A stretch of DNA of 64,000 nucleotides from Lederbergia lenta NBRC 16444 (GTDB taxonomy: Bacteria > Bacillota > Bacilli > Bacillales > Bacillaceae_C). Shown here piece by piece: positions 17,880-27,206 of the stretch (position 1 is its first letter; each line of letters starts with the position of its first letter). Location of the stretch: assembly GCF_001591545.1 (NCBI RefSeq), contig NZ_BCVC01000001.1, positions 1,426,001-1,490,000 on the forward strand. The letters are read 5' to 3'. Made by a program: the position numbers and the translations under genes. The notes beneath the pieces are model-generated. The model saw nothing but the letters and a program-made list of their open reading frames with translations, did no database searches and was not told where the DNA came from.

Positions 17880-18632
17880 ATGAAAAAAAGTATTTGGATA
17901 TTCATGCTAGCGTTCGGATTGGTTGTGCTTTCCGCATGTAATGGTAACAAGGTAGAGGAACTAGAGCTACCTGAGATGTTAGATGTACAGCTAGAAGTAC
18001 CTGAAACTGTAGACGTAAATGAAAAGATTGCTATGAAAGCAATAGTAACTCAAGGGGAAGAAAAAGTTGCGGATGCAAATGAAGTAGAGTTCGAGATTTG
18101 GGAAGACGGTAAAAAAGAAGAATCTAGTATGATTGAAGCTAAAAATAACGATGATGGTACATACGAGGCGGAAACGACATTTGAACATGATGGTGTTTTC
18201 ACAGTTCAAGTCCATGTAACAGCAAGAGGGCTTCACACAATGCCGAAAAAAGAAGTAACTGTAGGGACAGGCGCAGCCCACGAGGAAGATCATGAAGAAG
18301 GACATGATGATCATGATCACGGCCAACATGCAGATGGATTCGGGATGCACTTTATGGAACCGGAGAATGTAAAAGCTGAAAAAGAAGTAGCATTTACTGT
18401 CCATTTACAAAATGAAGAGACACCTTTAGAGAAAGCTCGTGTTCGCTTTGAAATTTGGAATGATGATATTTCTGAAAAACACGACTGGGTAGATGCAGAA
18501 GAAGTTAGCCCTGGTGAATATACAACTAAGCATATTTTTAAAGAGCCTGGTACTTACTCAGTACAAATTCATGTCACGAATGACGATGGTTTACATGAAC
18601 ATGAAGAACATGAAATTGAAGTAAAAAACTAA
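17880..18632 (+). CDS. Lipoprotein with two FixH/YtkA-like domains and a His-rich linker
   Basis: 250 residues with lipobox LSAC (lipidated Cys20). Two beta-sandwich repeats are visible, each with EFEIWEDG or RFEIWNDD and a closing GVFTVQVHV or GTYSVQIHV, as in YtkA/FixH-like domains. Between them lies HEEDHEEGHDDHDHGQH, and the C-terminus has HEHEEHEIE. The His/Asp/Glu pattern suggests loose binding of copper, zinc or nickel outside the membrane. It stands behind the Cys-rich DeoR regulator and ends in a strong terminator, so the two genes likely form one metal-related unit. Confidence 0.85.
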   Translation: MKKSIWIFMLAFGLVVLSACNGNKVEELELPEMLDVQLEVPETVDVNEKIAMKAIVTQGEEKVADANEVEFEIWEDGKKEESSMIEAKNNDDGTYEAETTFEHDGVFTVQVHVTARGLHTMPKKEVTVGTGAAHEEDHEEGHDDHDHGQHADGFGMHFMEPENVKAEKEVAFTVHLQNEETPLEKARVRFEIWNDDISEKHDWVDAEEVSPGEYTTKHIFKEPGTYSVQIHVTNDDGLHEHEEHEIEVKN

Positions 18633-18658
18633 AGTTAAACAGTTAAATGACAGTCTAG

Positions 18659-18697
18659 AAAACTCCCAGTTCCTATGATAAAACTGGGAGTTTTTAC
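18659..18697 (+). terminator. Terminator of the His-rich lipoprotein gene
   Basis: AACTCCCAGTT (18661-18671) with AACTGGGAGTT (18682-18692), 10-base loop, T run after. Confidence 0.92.
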
Positions 18698-18959
18698 ATT
18701 TTCCATTGAAATTTTCCTTATATTCTGGAGAGGATGGGGGCGAAGTCATATGCAAATTTCCAAATACCTTTTATGGAAAATGCAGTTCATCCATATTAAT
18801 AAATGAGGAATTTTCTAATGGTGAGAAATAGTGTATGAATTACCCCTTATTTAGACTTGAACAATTTAATAGGCTTGTCCCAAAATGGTATAGAAGATGA
18901 TAATTACAGGTCAACTTTTACACCTATATATTATATTATCTAAGTTTATAAAAATACGC

Positions 18960-18987
18960 TGTAACTTTTTTAAAAATAAACAGTCTA
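18960..18987 (+). promoter_or_regulatory. Possible ECF-type promoter of the serpin gene
   Basis: TGTAAC (18960-18965), 16 bases, AGTCTA (18982-18987). The -35 box is good; the -10 box differs from CGTCTA in its first base. It is 25 bases before the serpin start. Weak on its own. Confidence 0.35.
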
Positions 18988-19011
18988 ATCATTAAAAGGA
19001 CGGTGAAGGTT

Positions 19012-20253
19012 TTGAAGAAATTAATCATTCCACTTCTGATAACTAGTATTCTCGTAGTTATTGGAGGTTGTGGAACAAAAAAGGATAGTGATAGTTTGGA
19101 TATTTCAGACAAGGTAGCTTTTGGTAAAGATGATTATAAAGAGATTATTTCCTCTAATAACGAATTAGGCTTTAAATTATTGGAGGGAGTGCCAGCAGAT
19201 GAAAATAATAATATATTTATTTCGCCGACAAGTTTGTTGATGGCATTATCTATGATCTATAACGGGGCTGAGGGCCTAACGAAGGAAGAGATCGCAGAGG
19301 CTATGCAGACGAAAGATATCAATGTAAATGAACTAAATAAAGCGAACGCATCATTAATGAGTAGGCTCCATAGCGATTCAGACAAAATTAGTTTGGATAT
19401 TGCCAACTCGATTTGGTTAAATAAGAATTATCATTTCAAAGATAAGTTCGCTCAACATACAAAGGATTATTTCGATGCAGAAATACAGGAAATTGATATT
19501 ACGAATAGTAACTCCTCTAAATTGATAAATGACTGGGTTAAAAAGGCGACGAACGAAAAGATTGAAGAAATTGTTGAGGCCCCTTTAGATCCTAATTTAG
19601 TGGCAATGCTCATTAACGCCATTTACTTTAAAGGTACTTGGAAATATGAATTTGATAGAGCTAAGACAGAGAAAGGTACGTTTACGCTAGCAGATGAAAC
19701 AAAAAAGGATGTATCATTTATGACGCTGAGTAAAAAACTATCTTATTTGGAAAATGAAAAATTTCAAGCAGTTATTCTTCCATACAGTGACGGAGAGATG
19801 AGTATGAGTGTGTTTCTTCCAAAAGAAAACGTTGGTTTAGAAGCACTTGAGAAAACACTTTCGAATAAAAATTGGAAAGATTGGCATATGGAATTCCAGA
19901 AAAAAGAAGGGACAGTCACCCTCCCTAAATTTCAATTAGAATACGAAGTTCTTCTAAATGAATCCTTGAAAAGCCTAGGCATGAAGAAGGCGTTTGAAAA
20001 AGATGCAGATTTCACGAAAATGATTAAAGAAGAGGATCCATTATGGATTAATGATGTGAAGCAAAAAACATTTATTGAGGTGAATGAGGCAGGTACAGAA
20101 GCGGCTGCAGTAACGTCTATAGATGTAAAGACAACTTCAGCATCCATTGATGAGCCGTTTTTTATGGAAGTTAACCGACCATTTTTCCTAGCTATCACCG
20201 ATGATGAAACAGGGGCAATTTTGTTTATGGGCTCCATTTCCAATCCACAGTAG
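19012..20253 (+). CDS. Serpin, membrane-anchored lipoprotein
   Basis: About 413 residues. Signal peptide ending in the lipobox VIGGC, then a full serpin fold: NIFISPTSLLMALSMIYNGA near the N-terminus, NAIYFKGTWKYEFD in the middle, and the C-terminal VNRPFFLAITDDETGAILFM. The reactive-loop hinge is NEAGTEAAAVTS, which keeps the small residues at P15-P9 needed for inhibition. Counting from P15 Gly puts Thr-Thr|Ser at P2-P1|P1', with Lys at P3. So it should be an active serine (or cysteine) protease inhibitor on the cell surface. GTG at 19003 is a possible earlier start, but its spacing from AAAGGA is too short; TTG at 19012 fits better. Confidence 0.92.
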   Translation: MKKLIIPLLITSILVVIGGCGTKKDSDSLDISDKVAFGKDDYKEIISSNNELGFKLLEGVPADENNNIFISPTSLLMALSMIYNGAEGLTKEEIAEAMQTKDINVNELNKANASLMSRLHSDSDKISLDIANSIWLNKNYHFKDKFAQHTKDYFDAEIQEIDITNSNSSKLINDWVKKATNEKIEEIVEAPLDPNLVAMLINAIYFKGTWKYEFDRAKTEKGTFTLADETKKDVSFMTLSKKLSYLENEKFQAVILPYSDGEMSMSVFLPKENVGLEALEKTLSNKNWKDWHMEFQKKEGTVTLPKFQLEYEVLLNESLKSLGMKKAFEKDADFTKMIKEEDPLWINDVKQKTFIEVNEAGTEAAAVTSIDVKTTSASIDEPFFMEVNRPFFLAITDDETGAILFMGSISNPQ

Positions 20254-20677
20254 ATGATAGAAAGCTAGCGGAAGTTTACGTTGTTCCCATCTGATTAATA
20301 TTGGAATCTGCCTGAGTCATCAAGTAAATGATAGCGACAATACCTTTAATGGAAATGTAGCACTTAGATGTCATAAAAAGTAACTCTCCATCTAATAATG
20401 CCTTCAAAGGGTTTAAATTGTTAATCTAAGGCATGAGTAAATCAATTAACAAGCACGAGGTACCCTCACCCACTAGATATTCGTGATAAACTGCTTATAA
20501 ATGAATAATATAACTTTATCCGGTCATTATAATACTTGCTGTTATATTGATATTAGGGAGTCGAGGATACAAGTTTCAGTAATTATATTATCTTTGTACC
20601 AACTCCTTAAGTCTCTTTAACAGTTATGTTTCAATATGCCACAATAACGATATTTAGATGACAACGGAGGGAATAAG
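20254..20677. other. Intergenic, nothing recognised
   Basis: About 420 bases with no open frame that has a ribosome binding site, no strong hairpin and no recognisable element. Confidence 0.5.
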
Positions 20678-20788
20678 ATGGTAAAAGACTCGGAAGTACA
20701 CAAAGAGAAAAGAAATGGTGCTGGTAAACGACCAGATGAACAAAAACAAAAAAAGGGTAAATCAAATGCTCGAGGTACTAGGAGTTAA
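20678..20788 (+). CDS. Very small basic protein (36 aa)
   Basis: ATG at 20678 with ACGGAGGGAATAAG upstream, a strong ribosome binding site, and a TAA at 20786-20788. The product is very basic and hydrophilic: MVKDSEVHKEKRNGAGKRP, then a Lys/Gln run and ARGTRS at the end. Size and composition recall minor small acid-soluble spore proteins (SspN/SspP/CotL type), but there is no diagnostic match. A terminator 60 bases later supports a real transcript. Confidence 0.6.
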   Translation: MVKDSEVHKEKRNGAGKRPDEQKQKKGKSNARGTRS

Positions 20789-20848
20789 ATAATTAGGATT
20801 ATGCAATTTTATGGTCCTTTCCTAACTTGAGTGACAATAAATTTGTTT

Positions 20849-20886
20849 AAAAGTAACAAGGCAGTTTTTTTGCTTTGTTACTTTTT
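20849..20886 (+). terminator. Terminator of the 36-aa gene
   Basis: AAAAGTAACAA...GCA (20849-20863) pairs with TGC...TTGTTACTTTT (20871-20884), and T run. Confidence 0.8.
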
Positions 20887-21319
20887 ATATTTGGTGTATG
20901 TTAATCAACCTAAGAAATTGAATTTAGTTATTTATGTTAAAATGAAATAAATAAGAGATATTTTAAAAATGAAAATCTCTTTAAGGAGTAAAATCGGTGT
21001 GCAAGAAATGGCAAGACATAGTCGCGAAGCCTTCTTTTACTGCTTGCAGGGAAAATTAAAAAGGTGCGCTACTAGATGTAAATCTATTCTATTAATCTAG
21101 TTGGGTACACGTAGGATGCTTGTTATATTTCGATATTTGTTACTACCCCATGTATTACTCATTCATGGATTGTGTAAGGTAAATAAAGTGTACCGCTAGC
21201 CTTAGCAATAGGTGTAGTTCTCACGTAGTTGTCATTTCTGTTATAATGAATAACCCACTATGCATGTGGGGGCAGATTATACTCCGATCAGAATAATACA
21301 TAGAATTTGGGGCGAGAAT
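20887..21319. other. Intergenic, nothing certain
   Basis: About 430 bases. An ATG at 21009 opens a 30-codon frame beginning MARHSREAFFY that faintly recalls the start of IS200/REP-type transposases, but it is too short to call. No riboswitch consensus was recognised. Confidence 0.4.
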
Positions 21320-22588
21320 ATGGATTTGATTAGTAAATGGCTTTTAAAATTTGAATTAAATGCTAACTTAGTTAAATATCTTTCCATTTTTATTATGATC
21401 CTTTTTATAGCATTCGTCTGTATTGTAGCGAATTTTATTACCAAAAAGGTAGTCATAAGAATTATCACTCATATTGTGAGAAAGAATAATTTCCAGTGGG
21501 GGAATATTATTGTAGAAAGGAAAGTTTTTCGTAAACTATCCCATGTTGTTCCCGCAATCATTATTTTTCAATTTGCTTCTACCTTTACAACCTTTGAATA
21601 TTTGATACAAAAAGGTGCAACCATCTATATTATTTTAACGGGTTTAATGGTTTTTAATAGCTTATTGGATGCGATTAATGATATTTATCAAACCCACGAC
21701 ATATCTAAAATTAAGCCTATTAAAGGATATCTCCAAGTCGTTAAAATTATTGTAATTACTTTTGGAATTATATTTGTCATCGCGATATTAATGGATGAGA
21801 GCCCACTTATTCTTTTAAGTGGAATTGGTGCTCTCTCGGCCGTTTTCATGTTGATCTTTAAAGATTCGTTATTGGGACTTGTTGCTGGTGTTCAATTATC
21901 CAATAACGATATGGTTCGGGTTGGTGACTGGATTGAAATCCCTAAATATGGAGCGGATGGAGACGTCATAGATATCTCTCTTAATACTGTAAAAGTGCAA
22001 AACTTTGATAAAACTATTACGATGGTTCCAAGCTATGCCCTTATATCCGATTCCTTTAAAAATTGGCGAGGAATGCAAACTTCTGGAGGGCGTCGGATAA
22101 AGCGGTCCTTATTTATTGATACAAACAGTATTTCATTTTGTACCGAAGAGATGATAGAAAGATTCAATAGTATTGATTATCTAACAGACTATATAACAAA
22201 AAAAGAGCGTGAAATTGAAGAGTACAATATACAGCATGAAATAAATCGTAGCATTACTGTCAATGGAAGGGCGCTAACAAACATTGGGGTATTTAGAGAA
22301 TATATCCGTAATTATTTAAAAAATCATTCAGGGATTAATCAAGACATGAGCTTAATGGTAAGACAATTGGCGCCAAGTGAAAACGGATTGCCTATAGAGA
22401 TATATGCATTTTCAAATGATATAAGGTGGGCAGTGTATGAATCAATCCAAGGGGATATCTTTGACCATCTATTTGCCGTAGCACCACAGTTTGGACTTAG
22501 ATTATTTCAAAATCCGACTGGACATGATTTAAAAACATTGATGAGTGAATCAAATGAGAATATTCCGTTAAAGGAAAGGGAACAATAA
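21320..22588 (+). CDS. MscS-family mechanosensitive channel, YbdG-like
   Basis: About 422 residues. Five N-terminal hydrophobic segments, with the pore-lining MscS core visible as LLSGIGALSAVFMLIFKDSL, then VAGVQLSNNDMVRVGDWIEI and the beta domain GDVIDISLNTVKVQNFDKT. The long soluble C-terminus with an insertion (EREIEEYNIQHEINRS) fits the YbdG (miniconductance) branch rather than small MscS. It would open under osmotic downshock. The ATG at 21320 is chosen because the upstream in-frame extension (from 21260) is not family-like. Own terminator follows. Confidence 0.9.
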   Translation: MDLISKWLLKFELNANLVKYLSIFIMILFIAFVCIVANFITKKVVIRIITHIVRKNNFQWGNIIVERKVFRKLSHVVPAIIIFQFASTFTTFEYLIQKGATIYIILTGLMVFNSLLDAINDIYQTHDISKIKPIKGYLQVVKIIVITFGIIFVIAILMDESPLILLSGIGALSAVFMLIFKDSLLGLVAGVQLSNNDMVRVGDWIEIPKYGADGDVIDISLNTVKVQNFDKTITMVPSYALISDSFKNWRGMQTSGGRRIKRSLFIDTNSISFCTEEMIERFNSIDYLTDYITKKEREIEEYNIQHEINRSITVNGRALTNIGVFREYIRNYLKNHSGINQDMSLMVRQLAPSENGLPIEIYAFSNDIRWAVYESIQGDIFDHLFAVAPQFGLRLFQNPTGHDLKTLMSESNENIPLKEREQ

Positions 22589-22610
22589 AGTGGGGCTTTC
22601 CCAAAAACCG

Positions 22611-22650
22611 AAGTAAGTGGAAAAACATTCGTTTTATCACTTACTTTTTT
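22611..22650 (+). terminator. Terminator of the MscS gene
   Basis: AAGTAAGTG (22611-22619) with CACTTACTT (22638-22646), extended by AAAAC/GTTTT inside, then T run. Confidence 0.9.
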
Positions 22651-22882
22651 ATGATTCTCATTAAAAATCGTTAAGATGGTAAATATGTGTATCAGTGTTG
22701 ACAGTTTGCCGAAGTTTTTTCACAAGTTACACGAATCTGAAGGATTACTCTAATGAATAGCTTACCAATTACGATTTACACATAATGTAAAGACTTGGAT
22801 TTAGAAAAGTCATAATTAACTCTTAACTATCGCAGTTATCTTGTTCGTGAGATAATGCTCTAAGAATGTGAGGTTGGTTAGG

Positions 22883-24319
22883 ATGAAATTTCAAGATTTT
22901 CATTTAAGTAAGGAGATTACTCGGGCGCTAGATGGGCTTGGCTATGCTTCAGCAACAGAGGTTCAAGAAAAAGTGATGGCTGATGCGCTGAATAAAAGAG
23001 ATTTAATTGTGAAATCACAGACAGGAAGTGGGAAAACAGCAGCGTTTGGCATTCCTATTTGTGAAATGGTGCGTTGGGATGAGAATAAGCCTCAGGCGCT
23101 TATTTTAACACCGACACGTGAACTTGCTGATCAGGTGAAAGAAGATATTACGAACATTGGTCGTTTTAAGCGAATTAAAGCTGCTGCTGTTTATGGCAAG
23201 CATCCATTTGCTTATCAAAAGGAAGAATTGAAGCAAAAATGTCACGTAGTTGTAGGAACACCTGGGCGTGTATTTGATCATATAAAGCGCGGAACGCTTG
23301 CCATTGAACAAATCGAATACTTAGTGCTTGATGAAGCAGATGAAATGCTAAGAATGGGATTTATCGATCAAGTGGAAGCGATTATCAATCAATTACCGAA
23401 ACAGAGAACGACGATGCTTTTTTCTGCAACCATACCAGAAAACATCAAGAAACTATGTTTAAAATACATGCAAAATCCGAAAAATATTGAGATTGCATCA
23501 ACAATCACATTAACTGATAAAATTGATCATTCTCTTATAGTGGTAGAGGAACAGCGAAAATTTGCTTTGTTGCGCGATATGACCATTGTTGAAAATCCGG
23601 ATAGCTGTATCATATTTTGTCGCACGAAAGATCAGGTGGATCAAGTAACGGATCAACTTGAAAAACTTAATTACACATGCGATAAATTACATGGTGGTAT
23701 GTTGCAAGAAGACCGATTCGCCGTTATGAATGAATTTAAGCGAGGCGAGTTTCGCTATTTAGTTGCTACGGATGTCGCAGCTAGAGGAATTGATATTGAT
23801 AGTATTACTCATGTTATCAATTATGATATACCGCTAGAGAATGAAAGTTATGTACACAGGGTAGGGAGAACAGGACGAGCAGGTAATAGAGGAAAAGCGA
23901 TTTTGTTCGTTACACCTTACGAGGATAAGTTCCTTGCGGAAATCGAATCATACATCGGTTTTGAGATCCAACGTCGGAACACACCTACGCAGAAATCGGT
24001 TGACGCTGCGATGGATGCATTTGTTGAAAAGTTAGAAAGACGTCCTGAGTTGAAACAAAATAAAAATGTAATGGTGAATAAAGATATACTGAAACTATAT
24101 TTTAACGGTGGTAAAAAGAAAAAACTGCGCGCTGTCGATTTTGTAGGCACGATCACTAGCATTCCTGGTATAACTGCAGAAGATATTGGAATCATTAAAA
24201 TTCAAGACGCCATGACTTATGTTGATATCCTCAATGGCAAGGGTGGACTTGTTATGAATAAAATGAAAACAAAAACGGTGAAGGGTAAGTTATTAAAGGT
24301 GCACATAGCGAAGAAATGA
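22883..24319 (+). CDS. dbpA: ATP-dependent RNA helicase DbpA (YxiN type)
   Basis: 478 residues. DEAD-box motifs in order: Q motif ([10 protein letters not shown]), [53 protein letters not shown] and [10 protein letters not shown]. The last 75 residues ([20 protein letters not shown], then [18 protein letters not shown] and [11 protein letters not shown]) are the DbpA RNA-binding domain, which in YxiN recognises hairpin 92 of 23S rRNA. So it acts in 50S ribosome assembly. Start at ATG 22883 rather than GTG 22868 since GAGGTTGG lies just before it. Confidence 0.95.
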   Translation: MKFQDFHLSKEITRALDGLGYASATEVQEKVMADALNKRDLIVKSQTGSGKTAAFGIPICEMVRWDENKPQALILTPTRELADQVKEDITNIGRFKRIKAAAVYGKHPFAYQKEELKQKCHVVVGTPGRVFDHIKRGTLAIEQIEYLVLDEADEMLRMGFIDQVEAIINQLPKQRTTMLFSATIPENIKKLCLKYMQNPKNIEIASTITLTDKIDHSLIVVEEQRKFALLRDMTIVENPDSCIIFCRTKDQVDQVTDQLEKLNYTCDKLHGGMLQEDRFAVMNEFKRGEFRYLVATDVAARGIDIDSITHVINYDIPLENESYVHRVGRTGRAGNRGKAILFVTPYEDKFLAEIESYIGFEIQRRNTPTQKSVDAAMDAFVEKLERRPELKQNKNVMVNKDILKLYFNGGKKKKLRAVDFVGTITSIPGITAEDIGIIKIQDAMTYVDILNGKGGLVMNKMKTKTVKGKLLKVHIAKK

Positions 24320-24340
24320 TAGCTAAACTATTTACCGAGC

Positions 24341-24374
24341 GGAGATTGGTCCATTGCCAGTCTCCTATTCTTTT
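24341..24374 (+). terminator. Terminator of dbpA
   Basis: GGAGATTGG (24341-24349) with CCAGTCTCC (24357-24365), one wobble, then TATTCTTTT. Confidence 0.75.
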
Positions 24375-24407
24375 AAAAAAAACACCACCTTTGGCAAGGC
24401 GGTGTTT
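24374..24407 (-). terminator. Terminator of the MATE gene (minus strand)
   Basis: AAGGCGGTGTTT / AAACACCACCTT stem (24380-24391 with 24396-24407). Read leftward it is followed by a run of eight T. It stands just past the MATE stop and back-to-back with the dbpA terminator. Confidence 0.9.
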
Positions 24408-24409
24408 CA

Positions 24410-25783
24410 TTATGACTCTATTGTGCTTACTTCCCTTATGGCAACCATATCTTGTGGTTCCAACGATTTTAATCTACGATTACAAATGTATAGTGCGAAT
24501 GCTGTGATCGCCTCTGCTATCGGGAAAGCTAACCAAATAAAATCTGTGCCAAAAGCGGTTGGTAATAACCATAGCAAAGGTAAAAATATTACGATACTTC
24601 GCGCGATGATTATAATCGTCGATAATTTGATCTTTCGAATCGCTTGATAATATTCGGCATAAATTAAGTTATAAGCTAAAAACAAATAACCGATAAAATA
24701 CAATGATATACCCTTTAATAGGTAGGAAGAGACATCTTCTGATTGCACGCCGAATAATGACACGATAAAATCTCCATACAGCCAACCTACAATTAAGATC
24801 AATAGCCCTAAAACGATTCCCGTATTAATTGCTAACTTTAAAAAGGCTTTTAACCTATCCATTAAATTTGCACCGTAATGAAAACTGACAATTGGTTGCA
24901 ATGCAGCTCCAATACTAATAAATAACATTAAAAATACGACATGGAGGTAATTGACGACCGCATAGGCAGTTACACCATTTTCACCTACAAAATGCATAAA
25001 GGTAATATTATAAGCGATCACTATAATTGCAGCTGAACTTTCCACAATAAAGCTAGGGCTACCTATTTTTAAAATATCACTCACAATTGAATAATCAAAC
25101 TTCACCCGTATAAACTTTAATACACTTTCTTTACGTAGAAAATGAGATAAAAGCACAAGTAATCCAATAGCAGTTGAAAGTGCAGTAGCATATGCGACAC
25201 CAGTAACACCTAGTTTATATACAAAAATAAACAAATAATTAAATATGATATTTAATATAGAAGTGACGATCAAACCAAGCATTGCTAAATTGGGATTGCC
25301 ATCATTTCTGATAAAAATACTTAGTACATTTTCAACTACATATAAAATACCAAATAATAATATAATATGCAGATAATCCGATACATATGGTAATATTTGT
25401 TCATTTGCACCAAATAAATATGCCAGCTCCGTTTGTTTCCATAATCCTAAAATGATTAAAACTCCGACAATGCATACAACAAGTATGAATGATTGAGTAA
25501 AGATCGATCTTGCTTTTTGAATATTATTTTCACCTATAGAAATGGAGTATAATGTTGCGCCACCCATACCGATCCATAAAGAAATCGAAAGGAGGATCGA
25601 AAAAATGGGCACGGCAATATTAATTCCAGCAAGTGCATCCGGACCGATTCCATTGCTAACAAAAATCCCATCGACCAATATATTGATTGCCATAAGCAGC
25701 ATACCTAATACAGATGGGATCAAATAGGATATAAACAATTTTTTAGTTGGCATATTTCTTAATTTCATTGTTGCTTCGTTCAT
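24410..25783 (-). CDS. MATE-family multidrug efflux transporter
   Basis: 457 residues, about 12 hydrophobic segments. Family features: SYLIPSVLGMLLMAINILVD in TM1, GIGPDALAGINIAVPIFSIL, GMGGATLYSISIGENNIQKA and the internal second half with ALQPIVSFHYGAN. This fits NorM/MepA-type Na+- or H+-coupled drug exporters. Start at 25783 (ATG) has AGGTGA upstream; the GTG at 25792 overlaps that site. It is 14 bases downstream of bltD in the same transcript, behind a MerR-type promoter. In B. subtilis the transporter beside bltD is the MFS protein Blt, so this is a different transporter in the same role. Confidence 0.92.
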   Translation of the reverse strand: MNEATMKLRNMPTKKLFISYLIPSVLGMLLMAINILVDGIFVSNGIGPDALAGINIAVPIFSILLSISLWIGMGGATLYSISIGENNIQKARSIFTQSFILVVCIVGVLIILGLWKQTELAYLFGANEQILPYVSDYLHIILLFGILYVVENVLSIFIRNDGNPNLAMLGLIVTSILNIIFNYLFIFVYKLGVTGVAYATALSTAIGLLVLLSHFLRKESVLKFIRVKFDYSIVSDILKIGSPSFIVESSAAIIVIAYNITFMHFVGENGVTAYAVVNYLHVVFLMLFISIGAALQPIVSFHYGANLMDRLKAFLKLAINTGIVLGLLILIVGWLYGDFIVSLFGVQSEDVSSYLLKGISLYFIGYLFLAYNLIYAEYYQAIRKIKLSTIIIIARSIVIFLPLLWLLPTAFGTDFIWLAFPIAEAITAFALYICNRRLKSLEPQDMVAIREVSTIES

Positions 25784-25797
25784 ATGATTCACCTAAT

Positions 25798-26250
25798 TTA
25801 ATTTTTATCTATTTTTTTAACCATTATCTTTTCATTGTTAATATCTGACTCTCCAGTTAACTGAAAGCCAAATTTCTCATACAAATGAAGGGCGGCTTGA
25901 TTATTCTCAACGATACTTAAATATATCTGCTTACATGAAAATTCTTTCGTTAATTTTTTTATCATCGCATCAAGCATAAGCTTACCAAAACCACGGCCTT
26001 GATGCTTTGTATCAATTAGAAATCTGTCCAGCCACACCCTGCCATTTTCTTGTGGGAAAGATCCATACATTGCAAATCCAACTAAAGTCTTATTGGCATA
26101 AAGACCAACAGGTTTATAATTTGCACACTCTTTTGCCTCTTTTAAACATTGCTCCGTTGTTTCTACAAATGATGTTTGTGTTTCTTCCACAGTTAAATGT
26201 AAAATATCTTGCACATCTTCATTCGTTACATCTAAAATTTCTATATTCAT
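25798..26250 (-). CDS. bltD: Spermine/spermidine N-acetyltransferase BltD
   Basis: 150 residues of the GNAT family. Motif A is HQGRGFGKLMLDAMI (acetyl-CoA site); motif B is NQAALHLYEKFGFQ. The whole protein follows B. subtilis BltD closely as I remember it: KPVGLYANKTLVGFAMYGSF, NGRVWLDRFLID, CKQIYLSIVENN and NNEKIMVKK. BltD acetylates spermidine/spermine, and its operon mate exports polyamines or drugs. First gene after the MerR-type promoter at 26334-26364. Confidence 0.92.
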   Translation of the reverse strand: MNIEILDVTNEDVQDILHLTVEETQTSFVETTEQCLKEAKECANYKPVGLYANKTLVGFAMYGSFPQENGRVWLDRFLIDTKHQGRGFGKLMLDAMIKKLTKEFSCKQIYLSIVENNQAALHLYEKFGFQLTGESDINNEKIMVKKIDKN

Positions 26251-26333
26251 TACACTTTTCCTTTCAATTTAACAAAAACTCGAGCTATGATCATTTTTGC
26301 CTGCCATTAGACGTCTCATAATGGTATATTTAT

Positions 26334-26364
26334 ATCCTAAGGTATACGGTAACCAGATAGTCAA
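26334..26364 (-). promoter_or_regulatory. MerR-type promoter with 19-bp spacer for bltD-MATE
   Basis: Minus strand: -35 TTGACT (26364-26359), a spacer of exactly 19 bases (26358-26340) with the imperfect dyad GGTTACCGTATACC, and -10 TAGGAT (26339-26334). A 19-bp spacer is diagnostic of promoters activated by MerR-family proteins through DNA twisting. The -35 box overlaps the ribosome binding site of the divergent regulator gene. Confidence 0.85.
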
Positions 26365-26378
26365 GGAGGAAATAGCAA

Positions 26379-27206
26379 ATGGGTAGTCATTTACGAAAAT
26401 ACTTTACGACAGGTGAATTTGCGAAATTATGCAATGTAAAGAAGCAAACACTTTTTCATTATGATGAGATCGGACTACTATCACCTGAATATAAGAGTGA
26501 AAACGGTTATCGATATTATTCTTATCAACAGTTTGACGTCTTTACAGTTATTGAACTGTTAAAGGAAGTTGATATGCCTTTGAAAGAAATAAAATCCTTT
26601 CTGAACAATAGATCTCCCAAAGAATTGATTGAGCTATTCAAAGAAAAATCAATAGAAATTGAACGAAAAATGGATAATCTAGCGAGAATACAAAAGATCA
26701 TTGATACGAAAATTTCTTTAACTGAGAGGGCTTTAGCAATTGACGACACACAAATTAACATAGAGATACAGGAAGCAGAACAATTAGTAATAAGTGATTC
26801 GATTTTAAATTGCTCCGATCGAGAATTTTTAAAATTGGTTTCTGAGTTCATTGCATTCTGTGACGCCAATCAATTATATGTCGGTTATCCAATTGGTGGC
26901 ATTTTGAGTAAAGAAAAACTGCTTCAAGGAGACTACGAAAACTATTCCTTTTTATATACAAAAATTGTTGATGATCCTGGGAATATTCCCGTATATATAA
27001 AACCAAAAGGATTATATGTTATTGCTTACCATAAAGGAAGTTATAAAAAAATATTTAAAACGTACGAAAAAATCTTAAACTTTATTGAAGCTAATCAACT
27101 AAAGATCAAAGGCGATTCATATGAGGAGTATGTGTTAGATGAGATTTCCGTTAACGGTTATGATAATTATGTAACACAAATTGCAATAGAGGTGGTTACA
27201 ATTTAA
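26379..27206 (+). CDS. MerR-family multidrug-sensing activator, BltR/BmrR-like
   Basis: 275 residues. Winged helix at about 8-35 (YFTTGEFAKLCNVKKQTLFH, YDEIGLLSP, then NGYRYYSYQQFDVFTVIELL), a coiled-coil dimer helix (KEKSIEIERKMDNLARIQKI), and a C-terminal GyrI-like effector domain of about 150 residues (RPKG-type loop seen as IKPKGLYVIAYHKGSYKKI). This is the build of BmrR and BltR. AAGGAGG is eight bases before the ATG. Divergent from bltD-MATE; it should bind a cationic drug or polyamine and activate that operon. Confidence 0.9.
   Translation: MGSHLRKYFTTGEFAKLCNVKKQTLFHYDEIGLLSPEYKSENGYRYYSYQQFDVFTVIELLKEVDMPLKEIKSFLNNRSPKELIELFKEKSIEIERKMDNLARIQKIIDTKISLTERALAIDDTQINIEIQEAEQLVISDSILNCSDREFLKLVSEFIAFCDANQLYVGYPIGGILSKEKLLQGDYENYSFLYTKIVDDPGNIPVYIKPKGLYVIAYHKGSYKKIFKTYEKILNFIEANQLKIKGDSYEEYVLDEISVNGYDNYVTQIAIEVVTI

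Noticed and set aside
18917-18956. TATATA flanked by TTATATTATCT, considered as dif
   Set aside because: Only the XerD half agrees; the XerC half fails, and the site near rtp is better in both match and location.
21009-21101. Short frame starting MARHSREAFFY, faintly like an IS200/REP-type transposase N-terminus
   Set aside because: Too short, no convincing ribosome binding site, and no further transposase motif downstream.
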